64,000 nucleotides of DNA from Neurospora crassa OR74A (Eukaryota; Ascomycota; Sordariomycetes; Sordariales; Sordariaceae). Each line of letters starts with the position of its first letter. The first letter of the stretch is position 1. Positions 22,421 through 33,546 of the stretch are shown here, piece by piece. The notes beneath the pieces are model-generated. The model had not been told where the DNA came from and did no database searches. It saw only the letters and a list, made by a program, of their open reading frames with translations. The stretch spans positions 6,324,001 through 6,388,000 of the forward strand of contig NC_026505.1 in NCBI RefSeq assembly GCF_000182925.2, read 5' to 3'. The translations under genes and the position numbers were made by a program.

Positions 22421-24267
22421 TTACTCACTGACAGCAGGTGGCTGCTTCTCCTCCCTTTCCCTCGCTTCCCTCTCTCCTTCCATCCTCGCACCCTCCAACG
22501 CCTCCTTCTCCTTTTTCTCCAACGCCCCCGGCTCCGTGATATCGACACCCAACCTCATGGCCTCGGCCACCTCGGCCGCCGGGCCCGTAAACCACCGTCT
22601 CGCCCAAACGACCCATGACCCTATCGACCCAACCGCAATGATTCCCACCGCCACAACGGTGTAGTTCAGCGTCTGGCTGGTAACCGGGTTGGCAGTAGGC
22701 AAACAGAACACCACCGTGATGAAACAGATCCACAAGCATGCCGCGCCAGCGATGACACGGGAGAGAGCGCCGAGGTTGAAGGGGCCTTTCATGGCTGTAA
22801 AGTTCTTGTGCCAGAAGAAACCGATCATGATAGGCAGACCGTAGGAGAGGTACAGACCGATCGTGGCGATGGAGGTGGCGGCTGCGAAGGCGACATCGCT
22901 CCCTAAAGAGGGGAGGGCGAGGATGAAGGAGAGAATGGCGGCGAGCCAGACGGCGCGGATAGGGGATTTAAAGCGGTCGTCGACTTGGTGGAAAAAGGAG
23001 GGCTGTTTTGGGGGCCTGTTAGTAGAGTTCAACCCACGAAAAAAGGTGAAAGGAATAGAGGGGGCGACTGACAATGCCTCTGTCACGCGCAAAGGAGAAC
23101 ATCATGCGCGAATTGCTCGTCATGCTAAACAGCCCACAATGCCAGACACAAAGCATGATCAAGCTGAACAAGACCAGGGCGCCATCCTCGCCAGCAACGT
23201 CCACCAAGATTTGTAGCACGGGCTGCCCATACTTGCTGTTCAGCGTGCTCTCAAAGTCCTGGATGCTGAAAAGGAAAGCCATGAGCACGAAAAAGCCAAA
23301 CAGCGAGCTGAACCCTACAGAGCTCACTACGCCAATGGGCGCAGACCAACTCGCATTCTTTGTCTCCTCGCTCAGATGTGCACTGGCGTCAAAACCAGTG
23401 AGGGTATACTGAGACAGCAAAGCGCCGCAGAGGACCACATATGCCGGGGATGCGCGCTGGCCCCAGCCTTCTGTCCCTTCTTCGGCTGCCGTCCCATCGT
23501 GATATGTCCCAAACACAAACTTGGCGCTCTGCAGCTTGGGCGCCTTGGCCAAGACAGCAATACAAAGCGCCGTAATCCCCGCGCTATGCAGCACGATGCT
23601 CACGTTATTCAAGAACCTCAGCCCCTTCACGCCAAACGTGTTCACCACGCCATGACTAACCAACAGGGCCGCATAGATGCCAATCGTCTTGGCAGCCGTC
23701 GGTTCGTAATCGGGGTTCTTGACTGTGATGGCTGTAGACACCAGGCCCGCCAGCCCGAACGTGATGCCCGTCGTGACGGCTACTTGACCGAGCAAGTTGA
23801 ACCAGCCCGTCAACCAGGCTAGAAAGGGAGACCATCGTGGAGGAGCGAGCATGGCGGACCAAAAATAAGGGCCGCCGGAGGTAGGGATGGCGGAAACGAT
23901 TTCGGCCATGGCGATGGCGACTAGGAGGGTAAAGAAGGAAATGACGATCCAAGAGATGGACATGACGGCTGGACCGCCGGTGGCGAGGCCATAGGAGAAG
24001 AGGGTGGTGAGACCGGTGATGACGGACTGTGGTCTGTTAGTGACGTGTGGGGATACATATGAGAAAAGAGAGGAGACTGACGATGATGGAAAAGGATACG
24101 CCAAAGTTGTGAGCTAGGCCCCAGTCGCGGTTGAGTTCTTGCTTGTAGCCGAACTGGGCGAGACGGGACTCGTCGAGTTCATCGATGCCGTTGCTGCCAT
24201 GGCCGCCGGCATGGGAGGGTTGCTCCAGGTCGGGTTGGACAGAGGATATGGAGTCATGAGTGCCCAT
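22421..24267 (-). CDS. Amino acid/GABA/choline-type permease (APC superfamily)
   Basis: Three exons: 24267-24082, 24026-23073 and 23002-22421, all joined in phase 0, with introns of 55 nt (GTCAGT donor) and 70 nt (GTCAGT donor, CTAAC branch). I chose the ATG at 24267 because the frame upstream starts only at GTG. The 573-residue product has about 12 hydrophobic segments. After a hydrophilic N-terminus comes the typical NRDWGLAHNFGVSFSII, then GGPYFWSAMLAP and WLTGWFNLLGQ, as in Uga4/Hnm1-like fungal permeases. The cytoplasmic C-terminal tail is Glu/Lys/Arg rich. It should transport an amino acid, GABA, choline or a polyamine-like substrate across the plasma or vacuolar membrane; the exact substrate cannot be read from sequence. 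It shares a 1.5-kb upstream region with sgf29 and is tail-to-tail with the amidinotransferase-like gene. Confidence 0.88.
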
Positions 24268-25801
24268 CTTGACTGTCGTATCTAGAATTGGGTTTGAGAC
24301 TGACACTGTGGTGGTGTAAGATGAGCAAGATTGGAAAATGTGTGTAGTACTTCAATAATGTACGGTAGAGATGTAGAAGACGAATGCAATGAAACTCCAA
24401 CGTTTACAGATCACTATCGGCGGTGTAACACTGGCTTCCATGTGCACATTCCGCGATCTTGGGACTCTCGAGACAAGGGCAAATCAAGAAAGATGGAAGG
24501 AGGGAACATGAAGAAGAAGAAAAGGTAAATAGAGATGAGAACCTACGACGACATGTCTTTCAAGATAAGGTAACCAATCTTGAAAGATGGAATCAGCAGC
24601 CACTCACAACCCCTCCTCAAACCCTCAAACCGTTCGGACACTCGACGCCAACATGACCGTGGTGGGTTAGACTAGTTGGTCCGTTTAAGCTTATCTTGGC
24701 TTGGAGAGGCTGGATGGGTTGGGGATTGATAGGCCTGGAGATAGATAAAGTAGCCCACTCAGATACCACTCTTTTATCGATGGTTATTCGTGATGGATGT
24801 TGGGGTAAGGCTTGATCAGCGAATGATAGCCGGAAAGGGCGTTGAATGTGTGCTGCTTTGGGGCAAGACGCGGGCTTGGCTGACACGGGCTGATGAAAGG
24901 CGGGAGAGTTGCACTGGGGAAGGGCCGAGGGTGTGTTTTTATCATATTTTTTATGTAAGGCATTTCATTGTCCGGATTGATACATAAAGTCAACAAAAGT
25001 TGAGTTGTGATGAACAAGAGGAGGATGACGGATCGGAAGTGGAAGCTGATAAGACAACGAAGTCAAGTCGGGTTCAGTTCCCTTGATGCTCTGGGGAAAT
25101 TGTTAGCGCTGACGATACGATACGCTTGCCCTTCGCTCAATAGGTATTGAGAGGCCCAGACGCCGGCCGGGAGAAGTGGGGTAGGTACCTGGCTGCAGTC
25201 TGCACTAGGTAGAGATGCCTGCCGGTAATAACTTAGTTGAATGTCAACACCATGACAACGTCCCTCACCACGCGGCGTCGTCTTCCTGCTTTCTTTCAGT
25301 TTACTTCCCAAATCCAATGCAGGAGTAGCAGCCTACATAATAGAGGCTCGGTTCAAACTGCTTCCAGGTCTTTCTGTCTGCAGATTCCTTGAAACTTGCT
25401 GCATTTTAGAAACATCACGTCGGGCATGTGGTTGGTGGTCCGTGCTTTTCACGCTCTATGAAACCCCCCAGCTTCCATTTCAAAGTTCCCTTCCTGTCGT
25501 GGGAATTTCTTCGACCAAACCATTATCTCCCCACTGAAGTATTCGGCATTCATCACTTGTCTCTGCTGGACGGAAGCTTCTTACTCAATCACGTTATATA
25601 ATTTATTAACATATCACACCTTTTTCAAGCCCACGTTACTCGCTGAGATACCCATCCTGGCCATCCAGGCTCCCCTCACCGTGCATCCCCTCGTGAGAAC
25701 CTCGACGTCCACATCACTGCAGCAACAAACACTCATCCACACCACTCACTCACAACACGACAAGTAGGGGCACTCACGCCCCCCCAACACACACAGCCAA
25801 A
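24268..25801. promoter_or_regulatory. Divergent upstream region of the permease and sgf29
   Basis: About 1.5 kb between two outward-facing genes. A TATA-like, very AT-rich element (TTATATAATTTATTAA) lies at about 25594-25609, some 200 bp before the sgf29 start. The 100 bp before that start are C/A-rich, as in many fungal leaders. No other gene is seen. Confidence 0.5.
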
Positions 25802-27187
25802 ATGTCATCTCGCAACCGTCAATCCCGCAACCCCAACCGCAACTCGTCGTCCAGCACCCAAGGCGAGGAAGCCCAGATCTGGTCCCAAATCAAAGACGAG
25901 ATCCGCGAGCTGGTCGATTCCATCAACACCTCCAACGACCAGATCCGCGCCATTCTCGCTCAGGACTCTCTGATTGCCAAGTCACGTGAAGCACAAGCTT
26001 CAAAAGAGAATTCACCCAATGCTGAAGACAAAACCGACATTGCAGCCCTAGAACAAACGCTCGACACGCTCATCCGCGCCGGAGTGGGCGGTGCTGACAT
26101 CAGCAAACAAAAACTCCAAGAGGTGATTGAACATGTCATGGTGTTGCGAGCACTAGTCAAGGCGAGGGAGGAGAGCGAAGGGGTGGTGCATAGCGTGGGC
26201 ACGCCGGGACCTCATTCCGGTAGTGCGGGACGGGACAGAAACAGCTCCAGCCTTTTGGGGAGCGGAGGGAGGTCAAGTTCGGCCAGGGGGCATGCGGGGG
26301 GAAAGGGGGATCGAGGAGGAGATCGTGAAGGGAGGGGAGATAGGGACCGTGATCGGGGTGACAAGGATCGTGGCGACCGCGGGGACAGGGAAAAGGGGGA
26401 GAAAGAAGGGGGCAGAGATCGGGACCGTAATTCGGAGAGGCTGGGTGACAAGTTGGGATTGGGAGACAAGGACAGGGATAAACACAGCGACCGCGATCTA
26501 AGTTCCATGTACGACTTTGACGGCGCCGGCGACTCACCTGTCCCTTCTCCTCTGTCAAGTCACACCAGGAAGCTCGGCGGAGCCAATACTACGGCCGGCA
26601 GTGATAGGGCTTCTACCGCCCGCGACAGCGTGCCTCCCCGCGACACACCCTCCAAGGATTCCGTCCCTCCGGAACCCAACACCAGCACCACCTCCAACGG
26701 CACCACTTCCGCAGGACCTACAACAGCAGGCGCCACCCAACGCGCCAAAGTCATCTTCCACAAGGGCCAAGACGTAGTCTTCAAGCCCAAAGCCTCCCCG
26801 GCGTCGGGAAACGAAACCACCGAGTGGATGCTGGGACGCGTGCAACAAGTTTCGGGCGAGGGCAAGTCTCGTCGGTATCGCGTGCAGGACGCCGATCCCG
26901 ATCTGAAGCCGGACGAACGCGTCGAGTACCGCACTTCTGCGTCGAGCATGATACCCATTCCCGCGGCGGGAGAAGAAGAGAAGAAGCTGCCCAAGCTGGA
27001 AAAGGGCAAGGTGGTGTTGGCGCTGTATCCGGATAGCACGACATTCTACAAGGCGGAGGTGATGGGAACCGAAGCCGAGGGCGAGGGAGAGGGCAAGCAG
27101 AGGGTCAAGTTGAGGTTTGAGGGAGAGGAGAACAGTGGGACGCTGCAGTTAGTGGAGAGGCGGTTTGTGGTGGAGTATAGGGCTTAG
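25802..27187 (+). CDS. sgf29: SAGA complex subunit Sgf29
   Basis: Single-exon ORF of 461 residues; the ATG has the AAA context typical of fungi. Residues about 25-125 form helices resembling a coiled coil. Residues about 165-232 are a charged low-complexity stretch of Gly/Asp/Arg repeats. Residues about 320-458 form the Sgf29 double-Tudor domain, with VLALYPDSTTFYKAEV (Tyr 409 and Tyr 416 match the aromatic cage that binds H3K4me3) and RFEGEE (Phe 439 in the third cage position). Sgf29 recruits the SAGA acetyltransferase to H3K4-methylated promoters, so a nuclear role in transcription is expected. It is longer than yeast Sgf29 because of the charged spacer. The assignment rests on the C-terminal domain and is strong. 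Confidence 0.92.
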   Translation: MSSRNRQSRNPNRNSSSSTQGEEAQIWSQIKDEIRELVDSINTSNDQIRAILAQDSLIAKSREAQASKENSPNAEDKTDIAALEQTLDTLIRAGVGGADISKQKLQEVIEHVMVLRALVKAREESEGVVHSVGTPGPHSGSAGRDRNSSSLLGSGGRSSSARGHAGGKGDRGGDREGRGDRDRDRGDKDRGDRGDREKGEKEGGRDRDRNSERLGDKLGLGDKDRDKHSDRDLSSMYDFDGAGDSPVPSPLSSHTRKLGGANTTAGSDRASTARDSVPPRDTPSKDSVPPEPNTSTTSNGTTSAGPTTAGATQRAKVIFHKGQDVVFKPKASPASGNETTEWMLGRVQQVSGEGKSRRYRVQDADPDLKPDERVEYRTSASSMIPIPAAGEEEKKLPKLEKGKVVLALYPDSTTFYKAEVMGTEAEGEGEGKQRVKLRFEGEENSGTLQLVERRFVVEYRA

Positions 27188-28771
27188 AAGGCTGATGTTG
27201 GGATGAGGAAGACGAGGATAGAAGACCTTTTACGCCTGAACTTTCGGCTCAGCGACCTTGAACTCGGTGAGGATGGTTCGGATGGGCACGACTCTAGGGA
27301 AAGAAGAGGTATTGGGGCAATGACAAGGGCACGGCAATATACATATGGGTTGCTCGTATGCCCAGGGATGGGTTGGAGATTTTGGTATTTGGTGGTTATG
27401 CGCAGGATACGACATACGGAACAGGCATGGTTTGTACAAGCAGCGAATACACCCAGCGGGCTGTTTAGAATACTGGATATATCATGGTGGTATCAACAAT
27501 TCATCCGATCCATGATGACGAGTGTATGTCTAGTTTCGGTGCGGTTCTCTGCTGTGGCCAGATTTAATCAATGAGTGCTTGTCTTTGTTCCAGTCCCGCA
27601 AACCTCATCGTGGAGCGAAGCGAGGTCTACACTACCTTTTTCGGCAGAGGCCGCCGAAGGCATATCGGCGGATTGCCCTACAAGAACAGATGGAAGCCCG
27701 AATAGGTAGGTAGGTAACAAGGGGATTAGGTAGGTATATATCCATTGGTATTATTCTTGCCTATAAATATCCCATATCTTCCCATTCTATCCATCCATGG
27801 TGGTTGTTCAGTTGTCTTGACCCAGCTGCCGGAGATAAGTTGCTGGGTTCATTTGGGGGAATGGGGGAGTCTGATTGCCGGAAAGGTCACGGCAATCAAT
27901 TCTCAGCATCGCATCGCTTCCCGTCATCATCATTTTGAATTTCCCGGTGGATCCCGCCAGTGCCCACTGCAGACCACTAAACTACAGGCCCCTCCCTGGT
28001 CGTGCCACGCCTGGCTCGCTGGAGGGAAGCACGGACCCCGCTGCAGCAGGAAATGGCAATTCCCGATCTGGCCGCTGATTGGCTCCTTCCTCAGGGGCAT
28101 CAAGGAAATGGGGGAAATATCCTCGACACGGAAGAAGGGCCCTGTTCCCTTCTGGGATTAGCGACCAGACAAGCCAAACACGCAGTACCGTGCTGAGCGA
28201 CAGAGACGAGGACTTTCTCTCCGATGCCTGGCCTGGCCTGGCTTCATCAAATCTCCCAATTCCCCTCCCCTCCCCTCCCCTCCTCCCTCCTGAGCTCCGT
28301 CCTCCTGACTGACTGACTGACTGACTGATGAACTTTTGCGCTTCCATCTTCTGTTTCCATCTCACTGTTGTGGCTTGGCCCTGTTGACTGACTGCCGACT
28401 GTCGTGTCTCCGTCTCCATTCCCTTCTCTCCCACTCCCTCCCCTCAGTCCGTCTGACTGCCCGACATTGGATCAACAAGCCTGATCGTCTACATCTCCGC
28501 CAGGTTTCACCCACTCCACGGCCCACGGCACCACCTGCTTTTAATTAATCTGCTCCTTGCCTGTCGTGAACTACTCTACTACTACCGAGCGATACACAGC
28601 CCGCTACCTACACCTTACCTACCTACCCGCGCTGTTTGCGACGACAACGACGGCATCTCTCACACGTGAAGAAGCATCAGACGCCAGACGCCAGACGACA
28701 TACGCTACTATCACCATTACATACACCCCTTTGCGCCTAATCCAATTGTAATCACCAACACGATACCCCAG
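27188..28771. other. Intergenic region with simple repeats, leading to the arf6 leader
   Basis: 3' flank of sgf29 followed by the promoter and 5' leader of the Arf6-like gene. Simple repeats: a TCCCC run at about 28259-28281 and a CTGA tetramer run at about 28305-28328. No further gene is supported; the frames at 27745-28430 lack motifs. Confidence 0.5.
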
Positions 28772-28997
28772 GTACGTTCGTTTGTCTGTCTTCACTTCCC
28801 CAGGCTACTAGGCTGGTAATTGATGGTTTCGCTACACCATGGCCGGTCGCCATCTTGAAACCTCATCGGTCTCCCCACTGTTCCCTCAACTGTCTCGCCC
28901 ATATTACATTACCTACCACTACCTCCAGTCCAGTAGTCTACGTGCGCTACCACGCCCCAACCTCTAACAAGCCAGACTAACACATGTTTCTCTCCAG
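28772..28997 (+). promoter_or_regulatory. Probable intron in the 5' UTR of the Arf6-like gene
   Basis: A strong donor (CAG before GTACGT, 28772) and an acceptor (CTCTCCAG ending 28997) with GACTAAC as branch site about 25 nt upstream define a 226-nt intron, followed by a CT- and ACC-rich leader up to the start at 29215. Leader introns are common in highly expressed fungal GTPase genes. RNA evidence would be needed to confirm it. Confidence 0.55.
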
Positions 28998-29214
28998 TCC
29001 GCTCCTTAGTTCCGCTTCCTGCCCATCGCCAGTCGACAACTCATCATCAGTCCCTTCCACCACCACACTCCTTTGTCGCGATCCGATTGAACTTGTCGTG
29101 TCGTCCATAGACACCTAAACCACACCACTCCGGTCGAACTCGCAACCACCCACCACCACCACCACCACCACTCTCACACACATCCACAACCTCTCCCTTC
29201 AGACCACCGCCAAA

Positions 29215-29929
29215 ATGGGCAACGTCATGTCCCTCGGCTTCATGGCCAAGCTCTTCGGCACCAAAGAAGTCCGTGTGCTCATGCTCGGTCTCGACGCCGC
29301 CGGCAAGACCACCATCCTGTACAAGCTCAAGCTGCAAGACCACGTCACCACCATCCCCACGGTTGGCTTCAACGTCGAGACGGTCACCCTCCGAAACATC
29401 AAGTTCAACATCTGGGACGTCGGCGGCCAGGACAAGATCCGTCCCCTCTGGCGCCATTACTACTCGGGTACCCAGGGTCTGATTTTCGTGGTGGACAGCG
29501 CGGACCATAACAGAATCGACGAGGCGCGGGTGGAGTTGCATCGGATTATCAATGATCGCGAGATGAAGGATTGCTTGTTGTTGGTGTTTGCTAACAAGCA
29601 GGATATTGCTGGTGGTGAGTACTCCCTTCTTCTTCTTCCCTTGGAATTGTATTTTCGACGAGGTGTCCGCTGCGCTCGGCTCTCTTTTTCTTTGCTCGCT
29701 GCGCTCGAACTGGGGTTTTTGGGACAAAAGCCTGAGGGGTATGGATGAACCTATGCTAACCAGACATTCTACAGCCATGACTCCCCAGGAAGTCACCGAG
29801 AAGCTCCAGCTCAACAAGCTCAAGGACCGCATCTACGCCGTACAACCCACCATTGCGATAGACAAGGCCGGTCTGCAGGAGGGCTTCAACTGGCTGTCCG
29901 ATAACATGAAGGCTGCCCAGAAGCAGTGA
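29215..29929 (+). CDS. arf6: ADP-ribosylation factor, Arf6 class
   Basis: Two exons, 29215-29614 and 29775-29929, with a 160-nt intron (GTGAGT donor, GCTAAC branch, TACAG acceptor) joined as GAMTPQEV; 184 residues. Gly2 can be myristoylated. The G motifs are GLDAAGKT (24-31), DVGGQ and NKQD. The sequence sides with class III Arf6 rather than Arf1: [19 protein letters not shown], and [16 protein letters not shown] where Arf1 has NEAREELMRML. Arf6-type GTPases act at the plasma membrane in endocytosis, actin control and polarised growth. AATAAA lies about 30 nt after the stop (29961). Reading through the intron gives a longer frame that ends in an intronic stop, so the spliced form is preferred. 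Confidence 0.95.
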
Positions 29930-31120
29930 TCGATTTCTAACCTCGATCGATTTCGACATCAATAAAACACACACAGGGAGGGCCGCCCGCTCGGTGTCGA
30001 CGTATGGGATCTGACTGGTTGGCCGGCCGGCCGGCTGTCTAATTACTCTAGCTGGCTAGCTGGCTTGCTCGGTCGGCCGGAAGGCTTCCCCGTCCGTTAC
30101 TTCCAAGCTTCAGTCCCGTAGATGGATAATGACAACCTCGCTTCGAGACAAGATCGCAAGAAAACCGATACCCCCAATCAGACCGAAAGCCCTGACTCTA
30201 TAGCGACGGCCCAGGCCAGAAAGAAAGAAAGAAATGGAAGAAGGGAGAGGAAGTTGGTCATGACACATCCCAAGAAATGCTTTTTGTTCTAACGAAAACG
30301 GGAGATGTCCAAGCCTCGGCTCGGGGTACGCAACGAACAGAAGGACTTGGCTTGGCTGGGTGGAGGAAGAAAGAGAGGAGGAAGAAGCATAAAGGACAAC
30401 GAAAATAATCCGTAATTTACCCTAGTCACCTGATTTGTGTTGTCGTTGTTGTTGTTATTTGGCGCGTGGCTTTTGACATCCTTTTTGTTTGGTTAGCACA
30501 GAGAGGGAAGCTAGGGGGAGGGGAGGGGACAGTAACAGCTACCTTGGTTGGTTGGAGCTGAATACAAAAGAGAGGTAGAAAGGCAGAGATAGAGACAGAG
30601 AGAGACATATTGGTGGTGGAGGCATCATAGGATACCCGGGTAACTTGCTTTTTCTTCTTCCTTTTTTTATACCTAACTTTTTTTGTTTTATAGCGAGCTG
30701 CGTTGGTAGTTAGTTGTATGAAGAGAGAAAGAGAGTTGTTGGTACGTATTCATCATGGTCCAAGAGATCTGTGTGCTTCGAGTGTGATTTTGTAAAGTGG
30801 ATTCATGATGTCTAGAGGTATATTTGTACGCTATATGTCGATACCCGCCGGTTCTATCGTGACTCCTGTTCTCGTATTCCCTCCCATGTTCTTCTAGTCC
30901 ACGCTGTTCTCATATTCATCAAGTCCTGATCGCATCGATGTCAGGTAGGTACCTACATTTTAGTCTCCCTCGCTTCATCTACACAATCAACCCCCCAAGC
31001 ATGTAACCATCCTCACACGTCCATGTCCTCCCCTTTCAGGATCTCCTGCTCAGTGACCCCAGCAACTCCAAACAAACCCGGACAAGTTCCGGCGGCGAAT
31101 CTAGCACCCTCCAAGGCATG
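29930..31120. other. Convergent 3' flanks of arf6 and the small coiled-coil ORF
   Basis: Contains AATAAA at 29961-29966 as a candidate poly(A) signal for arf6, and a GGCCGGCCGGCCGG palindrome-rich patch near 30021-30035. No gene is supported. Confidence 0.5.
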
Positions 31121-31673
31121 CTATTCAAGATCATCCAATGGTTCTAACGGATGATGCTGTCCATGTGTTTGTGCGCCGTCGTCGTGTGCTTGCAGCAGTT
31201 TCAAGTGCTCGGGATGAAACACAGCTACCGCTAGCTTGTTCATCTCCGACGCAAGGCGCTGTAGGTTATGGAGATGCTGCGCTTGAACCAGGCACTGTTT
31301 CGCTGTCAGAGGGGGGGGATCTTGCGTCGCTCGTTGTGAATTCGCAGTGCTTCCTGTGTGATTTGTCGTAGTTGCTGGACCTGTTTTTGTAGTGGGACCA
31401 TTTGCGGCGCAATTTCGAGCTTGCGAACTCGTGGTGAAGCCGCTGCAGTTGTACTGTTTATTGGAGCTATTGTTGATGCAAGGTCTGTCCTGTTCCTGGG
31501 TGGTCAGATGGTGGTAGACTGGTACCCAGGAATCGAGCCAAGTGATGAGGAATGTGGGTTGGACAGGTACGTCCACTGTATAACTCGATTCCGCCCCAGT
31601 CTCTGTCCGCCAAACGTTCTCAGGCTCGGTCAATCAGTCCAAATGGCTACTGACCATCCGGCTTGCCTTCCAT
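31121..31673 (-). pseudogene. Small coiled-coil protein gene with a frameshift
   Basis: A possible short first exon (31673-31655, ATG GAA GGC) ends at a GTCAGT donor and joins in phase to 31442. From there the frame reads a heptad-like helix (VRKLEIAPQMVPLQKQVQQL, then TQEALRIHNERRK) to a run of eight C (plus-strand G8, 31311-31318), where it stops. With one frame change at that run it continues as LTAKQCLVQAQHLHNLQRLA and a His/Glu-rich C-terminus to TAG at 31121. Both halves look coding. Either the gene is broken by a homopolymer indel, or the base count of the run is wrong in this assembly. It lies 127 bp downstream of ssn3 on the same strand. Function unknown; the first intron is the weakest part of the model. 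Confidence 0.45.
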
Positions 31674-31799
31674 GACGCCGTTCAGCTATCCTCGAAGCCG
31701 CGAGCTCATTCCCGGCTTGTTTGGCTGCTGCTGTCCCTGCTGTCCCTCAAGGCGTTGCGTGGGATTTCGTCCGCGTCTTTCAATACCAAGACCGTATCC

Positions 31800-33546
31800 C
31801 TATCCCTGTGACCCTTTCATCCTCTTATTCGGATGACTCTGCTGCACCGCCGCCGCCGCCGCCGCAGCAGCAGCAGCAGCAGCATCATGCATCCTTTTCA
31901 TCCCCGCCATTTGCGCCATCCCCCCATGTCCTTGACCCAACCCTCCCATCCCTTGGCCCATCCCGCCGCCGCCCATCTGTCCGTGTCCGTGTCCGTGTCC
32001 ATGTCCGCCGATATTCCCCAACGAACCTCCCATAGCCTGAACCTGCGACTGCGCTTGTCCCATCACCAGCCCCGTCCCCGTCCCGGCCGCAGCCGTGTTC
32101 ACCCGCGACCCACTCTGGTTGCCTGTTCCGGTGCCGAAGCCGATATCGTTGTCGTCCTGCGACACGCGTCTGCACGGGTACGTCTCGTTTTTGAGTCCTT
32201 CGAAGCAGTTGGTTGGTGACCAGTTGACTGCTGCTGCTCCTGTTCCTTGAGAAGTGCTATTGGCCGTGTTGCTATTGAGAGAAGCCAGCGGGGTCGAGGT
32301 GGGCGAGGTGAAGAAGGGGTGGACGAGGGCGTCGGCGGCCGTCAAGCGTTTCTCGGGGTCGTATTCGAGGAGGGAGGCGAGGAGTTTGTAGCCTTCTGCT
32401 CCTAGCGAGGTCAGAGGGGTGGAGACGGTGGTTTGGTGGTACCATTTCTGGAGGTTTCCGTGCGTGTTTTGCGACGCGGGCGGTTGTTGCTGGGAGCGAT
32501 GGCCGTAGGGGTGGTGGCCGCCGCCGTGGGAGTGGGAGGTGTTGGTCGACAGCAAGGGCGGCTGTAAAGTCGACAACTGGCTATACTCGGGCATGCTGGC
32601 TAACAAGGGCCACCGCTCCCTCGTCGGCAGGCCCATTACGTCCACAATCTTCTGCATCTGATGTTTCTGAAACGGCACCGTCTTCTTGCTATCCATCTTG
32701 GCCTCCTCCCCCTTAAAGATGGGCCGAAGACTCAGCAGCTCCGCAAAGATGCATCCCACCGCCCACAGGTCGATAGCTGTCGTGTAATGCTTGCTCCCCA
32801 ACAGCAGCTCGGGCGCGCGATACCATATAGTCACGACCACTTTATCGCCCATGTAGAGGTTGTGGATGGGCTGCTTGAAAACCCTGGCCAGTCCGAGATC
32901 GCCAATCTTCACTTCTCCGGAAGAAGTAACCATGATGTTCGCCGGCTTCAAGTCTCGATGTAATACCCAGTTGGTGTGTAAGTATTGCACCCCCTGCAAC
33001 AGCTGGTACATTATCGACTTGATGGTCCCTGGCGCGATCGGATGTCGTGGCGTTTGCGTGTGATGGTGGATGATCTGCAACAAATCGTGCTCTGCGTACT
33101 CGAATACCATGAAGATGCACTTGTCCTCCAGGATAATCTCGATGAGCCGGATAACGTTGGCGTGGTTTCGCAGTTCGGAGCATAACGCCATCTCACGCAC
33201 CGCCGACTGAGAGATGCCCGTGTAGTTGACGACGGCTTCACCTTCCTTGTCGGGCTTGAACTTTTTGATGGCGAATTCCCCGGTTTGGCCTTGTCGGCCG
33301 GTGGCTTTGTAGACCCGGCCATAGGTACCGGAGGAGATGAAGCCGATGACTTTGTAGCGGTCGGTAATGCGGACCTTGGTTTGGTAGTTTAGGGGGCCGG
33401 CATTGCTACGCTGGTCTGAGACTGAGGGCGGTTAGTGTCGGACTGGACTAGGATATGAGAGATGAATGGGGGGAAAGGCGATACTGACACCCGCGGTAGC
33501 TGGTTTCGGCCTTTTGGTTTCTCGCTCTATTTGTGCCGTACATCAT
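31800..33546 (-). CDS. ssn3: Cyclin-dependent kinase Ssn3/Srb10 (CDK8), Mediator kinase module
   Basis: Two exons, 33546-33489 and 33421-31800, with a 67-nt intron (GTCAGT donor, ACTAAC branch) joined in phase; 559 residues. The kinase domain begins with [19 protein letters not shown], keeps AIKKF, has the CDK8-type C-helix region [14 protein letters not shown], the catalytic loop HRDLKPAN (Asp about 176) and DLG instead of DFG (about 194), then [15 protein letters not shown] without the threonine of the usual T-loop, as expected for CDK8. The tail after about residue 395 is low complexity: His-Gly and Gly-Met runs and about 13 alanines encoded by GCN repeats. Ssn3 with cyclin C phosphorylates Pol II and transcription factors in the nucleus. 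Two adjacent ATGs begin exon 1; the first is used. Confidence 0.95.

Noticed and set aside
30021-30035. GGCCGGCC palindrome cluster as a possible regulatory or origin element
   Set aside because: Too short and in the arf6 3' flank; no supporting context.
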